A stretch of 64,000 nt of DNA from NCBI GenBank assembly GCA_964035545.1, contig OZ037766.1, forward strand, positions 6,735,722 to 6,799,721. The letters run 5' to 3'. The notes beneath the pieces were generated by a model, which saw only the letters and a list, made by a program, of their open reading frames with translations, was not told the DNA's origin and ran no database searches. The position numbers and the translations under genes are program-made. Positions 46,001-58,500 of this stretch are shown here, one piece after another. The stretch comes from Bugula neritina (lineage: Eukaryota > Bryozoa > Gymnolaemata > Cheilostomatida > Bugulidae). The first letter of the stretch is position 1. The number at the start of each line of letters is the position of its first letter.

Positions 46001-49000
46001 CCCAGCAAAGCAGCAACTCTGAAAAAACATCTACTCAGCTAGTATAAGTTTAGAAATATCACTACAAGGTATTTTATAGATGGGTTTAGTACTACGCACT
46101 CAATAAAATTCAAATCAATTCAATAATATTACAGCAGTTTGGAGTTGTCATCCACTTGATAATAAGCTGTATATAATATTTTAATACAGATGCAAAAACA
46201 CTTTCACATTCAATCTAAAGCCTTAATAAATAAAAGAGCAGCCCACAGCAATATTGTAATTATCTGCACCTACCACAGAGTGATTTTGTGAGCAGTAGTC
46301 TTGCATTCCTTGCAGGAAGTTGCTATAAGTTGTCTGACTGGAGGAGTTCAGAACATTTAAGTCATTCATAGTGTATGCAAATGAGCCTCTCGCCTACACA
46401 AAAGCCAAACTAAGGTCATGTAACAAAATTACAATAGTTATGGTAAAAAATTGCCTAGTTATAATATGTCACTATTCTATACTTTTGTTGTACACATTTT
46501 AAAGGGACTAACTAATGTTTACACTCAAGTGATGCTACAAACAAAATAAATATATAGAGAAATACAGCAGTGAAGTAGTTTAGAATGCTCAAAGTACAGT
46601 AGTTGTATTATGAAAAAGCCGACCTACGGTATAGGACAACTCTCCTAATTTTGATAAAAAAACCAGTAAATATTATTTGTTTTGTCATAAACATGGCAAG
46701 ATATGTGAGAAACATAAGTGATGAGAGATTTACTGAATGCGAACTCACCACAAATCTGTCGGGCAGTGGAGGTATGGTGATATTAGGAAAGGTCTGATTA
46801 AATAAATCAGAAATTAAATTCTCACATTGCTCTGCGTTTCCAGTGCCAACTATAGTCATACTTGAGTTCTGTAAGACAGCAGAATAGAGGTCACAAACTG
46901 CTGCCAGACACAACGCAACAGCATCTCCTTACACAATACATAACATATACTACATGGTAGTAAAATTATATATCATATTAATGTATCATATAGTATATAA
47001 TATATCATATTATTGTATATTGTATATACTACATATCATTTTATTGTATTATATAGTACATGTATGCAGTATACCATATTAATGTATTATACAGTATATA
47101 GTACATTATATTAATGTATTGCATAGTTTATAGCATACTTAGTGCAATGTGATCCTTCTTGAAATTTCATATAACAAAGCTTTTGAAAAATATGGTAAGG
47201 CTAATGATAATTTTAGAAATCTTGACTGGGCAAGTAGTTGGTTGACAGAAAGCAACACCAAAAACATATAATAGCAGTTTTTATTGTATTCCTGTTGATA
47301 TTTTAATCAAAACAAGATATTGGAGCACAAATGCCAGGTATGTGGGCTTTTACAAACCTCACCTGGGAATTCACACTCATGTATTTTACCAACTTATAAA
47401 TCTCCGTCACATTATACTTTGACAGATGTTATTGTATATTCCTATGAGTATTATACCAAGTTTATGTGGCTGTTTTTCAATAAATTTGCACCAATAATTT
47501 TGTGATTTATACAATGCCATGTTAAACTTACTAGCTCCGTAATATACATTGAAGCAATTGTTACAATTTTGCCTTCAGAAATTATTTAACTTGGAAATAA
47601 AAAAGATTGTGGGATAAAATATTTATCAGAATAAATATAGTGATACTAAGTAACACTGAATATGAATCCATTACATAATAGGTCACCTGAGGTGTTGATG
47701 AAGCAAATTTTTCAGTACAAGATGATTTGAACATGTTGCTATAAGTTTTATTTACTGTGTAACCAACGGCAAAGCAAGGGTGATGCAGCTCTCCCTCATA
47801 ATTATTTTTCTACAAATAAGAAACATAGTATTAGATTGGTCCAGAATTAATTAATTGGTACACATTTTTCAAAATGGTAAAAAAAGCTACATGTACCCAA
47901 ATTAGAAATACTGTATAGAGAATAATCCTGAACTAAATTACAAAGATGAACATCCTTCAAATTAGAATTTAAATTATATATGTAAATAAATGCACTTCTG
48001 GTAAGAAGCAGCTGCCTAACTAGATACTTCACTTCCAGTATCTAAACTCAGAGAAAACATTCTCAAAAAAAAATGTTTAGAAACATTAAAATAGTAAATT
48101 GTTAAAAATTATGTAATGAGATAGAACACATAGCACACATAAGGATCTGGGTATTGTTACCTTAGCTAATATAGCCAATAATTGTTTTCTCATCTCTCCA
48201 GCACCATAACAAAGGAAGCTGTCCGCGAACAGAGCAAGCTGCTGGTTAAAAAGAGTGACTTTGCTTGTCTCTATGCTAGGAGATGAAGGGTTCGAGACAG
48301 CAAATACTATTTGAGTGGATGCCCCACCTAGATCCAGTGTTCCCAAAGTAGAGGCATTGCCTTTCGGTAGAACTGGAGACCACTTGGGCAGCAGTGACTA
48401 TAATCATAAAAAGAGAGGATATATCCAACAAACTAAAACTTATTTCAGTTTGTAACTACCTTTTCCAAGGGTGTTTAGGATAGCTATGGACTTAAAGCTA
48501 TAACATAGTTTGAGGCCTTCAAATGTAGCACAGGGGCAATGTTGCAATAAATCTAAACTAAATAAGCAGTAGAAAAGCTTTCTGAACGCAGTTTTATTTA
48601 TAATTATAGCTTAATATTTCAGCAACACTCAACCTAAAACTTTATGAGAGAACTTACAATTCCTAGTGAGCCAACTACATAATTGGCTGTTATCCATAAT
48701 CCTATTCCTTCCTCAGCTCCACTCAGAATTTTAGCCTGTTGGTTCAAGTCGATGATTTTGTAGCCGGAGGACCTGAACTCCTCTCGAACTGATTGCAGTA
48801 TCATTGATGAAGCACTTGGGTTACTCTCACTAAAACAGTTGACCACCAATAAACCTGGTGCAGCAAATGGTAATCGCCCACCAGAACCCATACAATAGAA
48901 TCCCTCTATAAGCAGCTTGGAGTTGGGGGTGGCTGAGCGCAGTAGTTTGGGATTCTTGACTTTGGAGTTGGAAGTTAAAGTTGGAACTTGGAACCCACAA

Positions 49001-52000
49001 CTCCAAACTTGAGAATCCCAAACTACAGCACTCAGCCACCCCTGAGCTGCTTATAGAATGATTATTTACAATTCGTATAGTTAAGCCATCTCTGATCTAC
49101 TCATACTAGCAAGTCTTGCACCAACCAGGAGAATAACTCCAGACTCTGTGATGTGAGAAACAATGAACTCACTGGCCACCCGGATAACTCAAGTTACATA
49201 ATTATCAGCTTTTGATGATTGAGTAATAATAGAGTCAATCAGGGTGTCATTAGTTCAATGATGGAAACCAAACCGAATGGATTAATAGTGAGAGGTCTGA
49301 GGCTTGCGAAGTGCAGCACAAAGTTTGGGGTCACTGACTGCAGTGTTTGTATAAAAATTTTGAGACCCCCAGGCCTCAACCACTACACTCAGTAACCCTG
49401 AACTCTGCGCTGCATTAGGCAATTTCCAAGTGGTCTGAGGTAGATGCAGAGAGTGAACTTAGAAAAGGTGGGGGAGGTTATTAATTAGTGTAGTAATGAC
49501 TCTGATTAATAGTTAATGACCTAGACAAAGGTCAACTTTTACAAATTACAAACTAGTAGCTTTTCTTCTTACAGCAAAAAGAATATGCAACACCTTCCAA
49601 TCTATCTGACTTCGCAGTCAATTTGAAAGATAATGGTTGTTAATCAGCCTTGTATCATGTGACGGCATAGCAATATTTTTCAAGTCCACATTGATTTCAA
49701 AATAAAAAAAGTTGAACCAAACAATATAATTGAAACTGGCAGGTATGTATAATTCTCCTCAACAATTTGATACACCTTTGTAACTGAGGAATCATAGCTG
49801 CCTTACTGCTCACTCAACCACATTCCAGTCACTCTCAAAATGAACACATAAGTGGTGCGACATACTTAAGGACCCGCATACCAGCTGTAGCGCCAAGGTA
49901 TAGAGGGGTGTAGCCTTTGATAAACAGGGGTAGCTCATCGGCAGCCTTGTTTAGACAGTCTTCCAGAGCCGGTCCGGCAGCAGAAGGGTTGCTGTCAAAG
50001 TCGGCCAGCGGTCCAGCTGCACAACAGAAAGAATAGAGAACTTCTGCTAATGGCTAATGGCTACTGCGTGCTTGTCCCAAGAGAGCATTACAAATATTCA
50101 CTTATTTATAAGGAAAAATATCAAATACAGGGTTCATTGCAGTACGTATTGGTCACAGAGTGCAGCAGAGGAGGCGTGTACTGTACTGTACTGTATTCAT
50201 TGTAACAAATATCTCTGTACAACATTGACTTGTGCTGAGAAACTTTAAAAAACAAATTCTGAAAAAAATTGGTTTTATTGATTGAAAAGCAGCTAAAAAC
50301 TAGAATCCCATATATTGTGTGTATTCAGATATATTATATATATGTGCAATATATTAGATTATAGATCAGTTTTATGCAAATTCCTAAAAGTAACCTAAAT
50401 ATAACAATCCTTGTTTTGTTTCATTGATTATTCTAAGTGTGGAAAACCATTAAAATACCATTATAATATTATATATAATATAATATTCTACTTGAAACTT
50501 AAAGTGGCAGTTACATTTAAAGGCTAGATAATGTAGTTTAATAGAGCAATGGTTAAAACTGATACTATTGACTTAAAGGCATCAAATTGAGAGAAAAAAA
50601 TTATTGGCAAAATAATTAACATACTGGCTGGCAATGATGGGTTCACGCATCCAATTAAATAGTTATTTGAGCTGATGTAATACACCACCAAGCCAACACC
50701 ACAGAAGGTGGTTAAATAAATTCATGCCACATGGATTCCTATACTACCCAGGAGATAACGTTTAGCCACTCTTAATTTATTTGCAGTATAGAAATGTCTT
50801 TAATAACATCTGTTTACATCTGAGTTGAATATCCTGCTATGATATAATTGCTACATTCACACACCACTTCCTATTATTCATACCGCCAGTAATGATGGAC
50901 TTGATATTATACTACAACCTATGGTTAGCTCGTGATTTTGACTTATTCTATAGCATGGCATATCATTCTTGCAAAAGATTACTAAACAGAGAAATCTTTC
51001 AACAGCAGCCTTGCATATGAGAATGAATCATGGCCAAAGTGTTGCAAGTTATTACCAAAAGTCCAAAACAGTGAATTGTTCACAAATAAACTTTGCAGAC
51101 AGATCAAATTTTTCTGGGGTCATTAACACCATATACCTGAGAGCCTGTATTCTCTCAAGTTCTCAATTAGGGGCGTCAATTTCCCCCAACCTGCTTTACT
51201 GGCAACTTGATTTGAGTCATTTTATACTCCATTACATTTTATGTCCAGTAAAATAATTATATTTAAGCACAGAAATAACATTTACCTCATTTGTCATTAA
51301 AGAGATCAATGTCAAATAGAAAAATTAAGGTTGGATAACACAAAGTTCAGTTGAAATTGTGTTTCAATTGAATCAATGTTTCAATTTAAGTTACAATCTG
51401 CTAAATCAATATTATTTCATCTATAAAAGCTGTGAGGTCCATAGTTGCTAAACTGTTGATGGTTAAAAGTAGATATTCAATTATATACTTTGAATATTAT
51501 TCATAGAATAATCTTTTAAAACTTATAAATATCTGCTTCCAATCGGCCCCAAGTGCTTAGCAATTACAGATTGTAAGTTTAACTAATCCAGGTCTTTATT
51601 AACTGGTGTGAGTCAGATGCCCAGGTATGAATGATTGGTTGTATTACGACTTATCTGAACAATATAGTTAATTAGTAGTAAAGATGGAAGTATGAAAGCC
51701 ACTGCTTACCGTCTACCTCACACGATATCACTTCTTTCACTTCTCCTGTGTTATTAGTCTTCGTACTGTTCCACTTGTACAGGTACATGGAAGTGTGAGA
51801 TGAGCCAGCGTCAAAAACTATGCCATACTACAGCGTCATAAACAACACACATCTATACGTAAGAAGACGAGCCAATAGAGAATCATATCTCCTAGGACCT
51901 AGACTAAAGAAGTAAACTGTAGGACGCAACTATTTGTTATTATACTCGCAGAACTAAAATAGTTATTTGAAAGTATGCTATAAAATATCATTAAATTTTT

Positions 52001-55000
52001 ACTTCCATTGTTAGGTTTGTGGACAAATGACTGCTCTTTGCAGAAAACATATTTTTACAAAACAGGAAATATAAGATATTTGCGTATTAATTTTGATGGA
52101 GGAAAAAATAGGAGATGAATCTCTTTATTGTTGTAGACATATTCCACCCCCACCTCACCTCCATCCCACCCCCACCTCACCTCCACCTCACCCCATCTCA
52201 CCCCAACTCTACATGATTGTAAAAACTTCATACAACTTCATACAATGATATAATTTAATTAGTTTAGATGATGGATGATCTTTAACATGTCAAAATTGTG
52301 TTACAACTTTTATTACAACTGTGCCAACAAGAAACTGTAACAGGAGCTGAGTTGGAATTAAACTAATATAAATTCTAAACGCCCCACGCCTACAATTCGT
52401 GAAATGAAAATGTAGCAAAAAGTAATCTAGAGGTAACCCAGGAACTTTCTAGATTCAAATTACAAAAGATAAACATTAGAGGTAATTCATAGCTAAGGAG
52501 ATATTTATACACTGCAATAAAACCTTCAGAAGGAAAAGGGCAAATTCTTAACTGCCCAAGTGCATTTACTAGAAATGGTTTAAATAACTTGAGGTAGTTT
52601 GCTTGAGAGTTCAATTATTGCCAGAGTTTGTGAAGATAAAGGGCGCAAAATGACTTGTACCTCATTTGATGAAATGTAAGTTGCGAATTTCAAGCCGAGA
52701 ATAATGGCCAGTCCTCCAAGGCCCACCACCAGGAATACTACAGCCAGAGCAATAAATACGTTCTTTCTTTTCCTGCTCTTCTGTCTGGCAAAAGAATAAC
52801 CATGTGAACACAAGTGAAATACAAATCAATGTGTTTAATGAATTATTACTGTAAGGAATCTCGCCAAATTAGTTATCTTTTTGAGATGGAAATGCTTATA
52901 GGCAAAAGAAAAATAGTTTGTTTAAATGCAGGCTACCTTTATAATACTAAATCTAACTAATATTATATTCTATTGGTGAATTTAATACTTGAGCCCACCT
53001 AAAATTATAAGGCACTGGAGTACCCCAGAAATTTTCAACGCCAGAAATCAATATAATATTTTTATAAATTTAAGATTATAATCAATATAAAAATGTTGCA
53101 TAGATAACAAAAAAATTGTAGCTAGCAGGATAGATAGTTTAAAATAAGCTACACACTGCAACCAACTTCCTTTACAATAATTATAAGAGCAAACTACAAC
53201 AGTTATTCAATAGAATAACAGGTTTTAATAACAACCTGTGTGTATCAGTAAGTTAATATAACAGGTTTCAGTTACATTATCTGAACTTTCCCTCCTTTGT
53301 GTGATGGTTGCACCTTTGATTTTATTAACCCAAATTGCATCAAGGAACATAAAATATCAATTATATAGTACAGCTAATGAGATGGGATGAAGGAAACAGT
53401 GCAAAGCTGCAAAACACAAGTACATTAATGAGTAAAAAACCTCATTACTATAAGACAGTCTATAATAAATTATATAATATAAAAATATTTATATAATAAA
53501 TCAAGTATTTGGACAGTAATACTGCCTATTAATGAGAGATAGATAGGATACCAGCAGCAAACTCAACATTTCCACAAAGAAAATATGATCCACCAGCAGA
53601 TATCCCTCAGTGGATGGTTATATAATAGGTCGATAAGCAATCTCTGAACTTAGTGAACAGAGCTTAGCAAGAGAGTAAAACTATGTACACTCCCTGAACT
53701 GTGCACAGTAGCAAAACTTCTGCCTTTCCATACATAGCAGTGATGTAACCATAGCTATGGTACTTAGGTGTTCCTTACTGAAATCTGCCTATGAATATCA
53801 AGTACATAGGCTGCTGGGCCATGTAACACCTTGACTTAAGTTGACTTGAGAAGTAGAAGTAGAAGTGGTATATAAAAGAAGGAATACATTTTCCAGATCT
53901 TTCCAAGAGGTCATTAGCGGGGCTGGCCAGCTGCTGCTTTATTTGCATAAGTAGAAATTTATATGGAGGAAGTGTTACATATTTGGGTGACAGTATTTGA
54001 GGCAGATGCAAGCCATCTTTTTGAATTATGCATAATGATGAATTACTAAAATGTTCCAGCATAGTAGTCACTACTAGTAGACACAAAAACATGCCGTAAG
54101 ACCAGTCATGGTATTTCAGGAGTTAGTCTTATGATGCAGTGTGATGACACTTTTGATGGTATTTTGACATTTTAGTATTGTTTCAGCTTGTCGTAAATGA
54201 CATGGCAATATGCACCACCATTAGTCACCCTTTACCCTGAGATATTTTGTAGCATCTATAGGTAACATTTTATAAAGGTACGTATGATCATTTCCTTCAG
54301 TTCTATCATAAATATGTGGGATAAACTGTAGGCATTTAATAGGGGCCATAAACTATGTTAGTTGTGTTGCTCAACAACCCAATACACATAGCTTAGAAAT
54401 TAAATGTGCAGCACTTGAGACCAGACTCAACTGTGCACAGCTCTCGCCAAGAGCTTCAGCTCCTTACAGGCTAAAATAAAAAATAGTCTTATTTCACTGA
54501 GCTGAACAAACTCGGCACTACTATATACTATTTACTCTCAAAAGAACTATATATTATTCTATCTACAGTTGTATAGGACTATGTGGAGGATTGTGGTATT
54601 GCCCTGTGTAGACGTTGAGATATTGTAGTATTCAAATCACTATTTTTGTTATAGCTTGAGCTGTCAACACTAGGTTTTTTTGTGATGCTAGACATGAGAA
54701 TAAACTTATGTGGTAAGGCATATTAACATTGCTAGTATATGTAGTAGTAGTAGTCTAACCCACTGATTATATAGATAGGTTCCCACACTAGGTCCAAAAG
54801 AGCAATGAGATAAAACAGCCATCTCACATTGTTCTGGGACCTTTGCATTTCCTCTTAAACTGCACAATTTATTTATTCAAGCAACTGCTATTTTTTTAGA
54901 GCTCAGTCTTTCAAAGGCGTAGTCAAAAGGGGCAATTTTTTATTGTACACAATTAGGCACTGTAATAAACACTAAAAATCACCTATACACATGTTAATTC

Positions 55001-55413
55001 ATCTCTATTTCTTTTATGAATACAAGTTGAAAGTAAAATATTGATTTTTTGAGTTAACGATATCTAAAGCCTGATAACAACTGTACCTGCTTGCCCTGTG
55101 ATCTATACACTATCTACGTATATGTTATCATAACAACTAGCTTATATTCAAAGGAGATTAAACTAGAAAACTGAGAATAGTAACTCTCTGTTGTAATCCA
55201 GTATAAATTAGTCTAAAAGTCAAAACCATACAGATCCCACAAATATAGTATCTGATAAGATGAATTATAACACCATTGGCATTACCTATAAACTGTAAAT
55301 ATAATCTCAAGTCATATACACAACTATAGATAATTCTATTGACTTTCTTTTCAATTAACTTACTTTTTTTTCAAATGCTTTCTGTCACCATCATGAACTC
55401 CAAAGTCTTCCAT
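43034..55413 (-). CDS. ENTPD: Ectonucleoside triphosphate diphosphohydrolase, CD39 (NTPDase1/2/3/8) type
   Basis: Eleven exons: 55364-55413, 52661-52784, 51710-51827, 49866-50016, 48658-48829, 48161-48397, 47687-47809, 46749-46868, 46274-46393, 44102-44227, 43034-43252. The phases close to 519 residues, the usual family length. It hydrolyses extracellular nucleoside tri- and diphosphates to monophosphates. N-terminal anchor at 28-48. Apyrase regions: DAGSSHT (64-70), LGATAGMR (138-145), GAEEGIGLW with the catalytic Glu (186-193), DLGGASTQ (227-234), GWTLGYM (454-460). C-terminal anchor at 481-504. Two anchors mark the cell-surface subgroup. Eight ectodomain cysteines (94, 118, 268, 296, 315, 340, 399, 418) match four of the family's five disulfides; the pair normally just before the LPP motif is absent. 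The first exon encodes a short cytosolic tail, and AGCTAAAATGG gives a good start context. Confidence 0.95.
44237..44505. repeat. Minisatellites in intron 9 of the ENTPDase gene
   Basis: Two arrays: three to four copies of a 14-bp unit (ACAGGTATCAATAC) at 44237-44282, then about four copies of a 31-bp unit containing GAATACATGTAGCTATATTA up to 44505. More diverged 31-bp units continue at about 45832-45905, on the other side of the inserted TA-flanked element. Confidence 0.85.
44508..45829. mobile_element. TA-flanked TIR element, copy 2, intact ends, 1.32 kb
   Basis: It starts GGGGTAAGGGGGG, with CACAACGG just inside, and ends CCGTTGTGCCCCCGTTACCCC-like, with TA at 44506-44507 and 45830-45831. 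Internal motifs GGGGCACAATGGGCCA recur near 44877-44915 and 45625-45640. It sits in intron 9 of the ENTPDase gene, splitting a 31-bp minisatellite. It is non-autonomous. The one longer frame on the minus strand is shared with copy 1 but changes freely and looks non-coding. Confidence 0.85.
46930..47140. repeat. AT-rich degenerate tandem repeat in intron 7 of the ENTPDase gene
   Basis: Drifted copies of a motif like ATATTAATGTATTATATAGT, about 30-60 bases apart. Confidence 0.7.
48903..49060. mobile_element. Foldback MITE family F, long-armed copy, next to an ENTPDase splice acceptor
   Basis: The outer arms CTATAAGCAGCT and AGCTGCTTATAG are exact inverted copies. The arms extend about 60 bases (GGTGGCTGAGCGCAGTAGTT against AACTACAGCACTCAGCCACC). 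It lies in intron 4, about 75 bases upstream of the exon 5 acceptor at 48829, so an RNA hairpin would form beside the branch-point region. Confidence 0.85.
49311..49415. mobile_element. Foldback MITE family F, 105-bp copy
   Basis: GCAGCACAAAGTTTGGGGTC on the left faces a right arm whose reverse complement begins GCAGCGCAGAGTTCAGGGTT. The arms are about 36 bases. Same core as the copies at 19.0 and 61.5 kb. Confidence 0.75.
52142..52207. repeat. CCACCTCACC-type pyrimidine-rich repeat
   Basis: Repeats of CCACCCCCACCTCACCTC and CACCCCA in intron 2 of the ENTPDase gene. The plus strand is C-rich, and the transcript strand would be G- and A-rich. Confidence 0.75.
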
Positions 55414-55528
55414 TTTAGCTACACACTGCACTCTTGCACACATAAAATACTAACTGAAGCTTAAAAAGGTATAATACTAACACCATACACCACCTGCAAT
55501 ACAGCTACCCCGTGCACAATGTTCTTGA

Positions 55529-55536
55529 TCTATATA
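55529..55536 (-). promoter_or_regulatory. ENTPD: Candidate TATA box of the ENTPDase gene
   Basis: TATATAGA on the minus strand, about 115 bases upstream of the ATG. A start about 30 bases downstream would give a 5' UTR of roughly 90 bases. Nearby CCCGCAACC is one of few GC-rich patches. TATA-like strings are frequent by chance here. Confidence 0.35.
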
Positions 55537-58500
55537 GGTTGCGGGAAGTCATTGTAGTAAATGGGTTCTGATTGGCTAACTAATATTGGTGTTTCTCTGA
55601 TTAGGCAATACTTGAGGGCACGGCTGTGGTACATCCTTTGCAAGTAATTTCCTATACTTTAGATATTATATTGGTGTATACACTGATGAGTACCGGAAAC
55701 AGTACTCAGTCAGTATGTTCATAATCATCAAATGCTGACAAACTAGCAGTTGAAAGTAGTTGCATAACGCTATAATGATTACCAGTAAAGTACCAGGTTA
55801 AAAACTATAGTTCGATATAAATATGTTGTACTTAATATTATTATAGTTATGTTGTACAGCTGTTGTGGTTACAGTATATTACTTTATAATAGAATGTAAG
55901 AGTTGATGTTGCAATCCATCAAACTAAACTATGCAGAGCTGCGGCAGAATCAACATCATAGAGTGAATCTTTTAGGAATATTTTTCAATAAAATATTAGT
56001 TGTGTAAGTCATCACGCAAAATTTGGGGAGCACCAACCATTATAATTATTTCACTATTTGCAATTAAGCAGTGGGGGGACTTTGCCCAATGAATCAAAAA
56101 TAAATTAACATCCCAGCTACAAAGGGTTAGTTGTGTAGATTGCGAATTTATTGAAGTTATACATGCTATAGTAAACCTGTTGGAATACTTTTGTGGCAAC
56201 AAATATCATTGCAGCCTGAATTAATTAGGATCTTCGATACTTTGCCTTCTTTCCAAAACAATTTAGGAAAACTTTAAGCCAAATACCAACAAAAATAACA
56301 GCAATGGGCATAATCTCCTTCAAGTTTATAAAACCATAAAGTATAGCCATTCTAAACTCATAAGATTATCAATGAGCTGAAAGATGCCAATTGATAATTG
56401 CCATTTACTTGTGGCTATATGCTAAGCATGAGCATCTTTTTACACCTAATCAAGTTTTTGACCTCTAAACTTTTATGGTTGACAGAAAATGATGGACCAG
56501 GATTTAATCAGTTAAATTTATGGAACTAAAGTAGAATAGGTGGCTGAAAGAATAAATCATAAGCTAAAAGTTGAGAAGTTTTCAGTTCATAAAGACTTAT
56601 TAGTGATGATCATAATTATGATAATTATAACTACAAAGTGTGCAAAATATATTGGCTTTTACATGGTCCAAAATCACCAACAATATCCAGTGTCCTCACC
56701 TCCCACCTTATATAAAAAAACATCACAAAATAACCAACCAATCAACTCTCATAACACAAATAATGACTACTCAACTCCCCCAACTACTGTCTGAAGTTCA
56801 CTTATGATATTCAACACTGTCAGAAGTATCCCCATTATTACTGATTATATTACAGTATTTATTATGTTTTAATCTCAACAAGAGAAAACACTAAATAGTA
56901 ATGAATTTACAGCAGTAAATTCTATATAATATCATGATATTGGAATACTACACATACCTGATATCTTATTCTTTCAACCATATTATATTATTTTTAAGAC
57001 TATTTTAGTCCCTGCTCAACTAAAGCTACCATCACATTTTTTGCAGAGCAGCAAATTTGCTGGTGCTACAATTTCATTATTTCAAAATATGTATGGACTC
57101 ATTAAGGCTTTTACATGATTACAAAATAGTTTATATTAAAGGCTAGAAGCACAAAGAAGAAGATACACTGATGAAAAAATGACCAACTAATGCACTAATT
57201 AATACCAAGCCTGCATTGCAATTTTAAATATAGGCACATACTTGCGGCCAGCCAAATAAACAGTTTCTTCTTCCATTCTATCCCAAACCCTTAGAGAGCC
57301 ACAACTAAAACAGTAGCACATCACATTAATAATGCAAGACATGTTATATAACTTATATTAAAGGCTACAATTTCATATGTGAAAACATAGTTCAGAATTT
57401 AATTATGGAATAATATTGTACTAAGAGCAAGTCTTTAAATCTATCGCACTGATAGTTTGATAAAACGAATAATAAAACAGATGCAATTTTTAATTTATGT
57501 GCTTAAATCATAATTTTATAATTGTTTTTTTTTTACAAGTGATTAAAATGATAATAAATGCACGCACAATAGCGGTGCCCCAAGATTATAGCTCAAAAAA
57601 ATTTAAGGAAACAAAAAAGCAACCAATACAATTGTAATTACAGATATTTATAGACGACCCAGAGTCACAGTTGAATAGGTTAGAACACATTACCTGAGGC
57701 AAACCTCAGTCATCACAAATTAAATACATAAGTTAAAAGAGCATTTTAAATTTTCTGATTATCATGTCTATATGCACCCCACCTTTATTTTAGTTTAACT
57801 TTATAGATCAACAAATCAAATAATATTAAACAATTTAATTATTTCAAAGCATAATCAATAAGTAATTGAAAAACCTTACACTTCTGCTTTCCTAGCAATA
57901 CAAATAAATAAACATTGGGTCTAAAATTGTGATTGACTGATGGTAAAATTGGAGCGCATGTGTTGAATAGATAAATTACAAAGAAGCAAAAATTAATTAG
58001 CAAAATTATACAAACTACATTTTAATAACCCCCTGTAGACTGCAACGTGGGCTTTTAAACAATGGGATGGTTTATCGAGTTTACACATTCATTTCTTAGG
58101 TCTTTACATTCCCCATAGGTAATCAAAATAACTGTATGGTGCAAGCTTAATATAAGTAGCAGCCAAACTGCTTACAACTATTCACAAAGACCGCTATTTA
58201 AATTAAGAATTACCTCAATTGCGTAAAATAATATTGTATTCAGACTAAAACCATTAAATGTAAATACAAGGATAATAGCATGACCCGCGTGTGACTTCAT
58301 GTTAATTTTCTAAGGAGTCTTTGATTGCAAACTTAAATATTTATAACTTATAGCAAGTTTAAACAAATAGTATATACAAATGACCAGTAGATAGAAAACA
58401 TTTACTTTGCCCTCTGGCCTCAAATTTGCAAGAAGCTGCCGAGGCTTTTAAATACAGGAGCATATATAGTAAAGAAACTAATCAACTCAGAATGCTGTGA

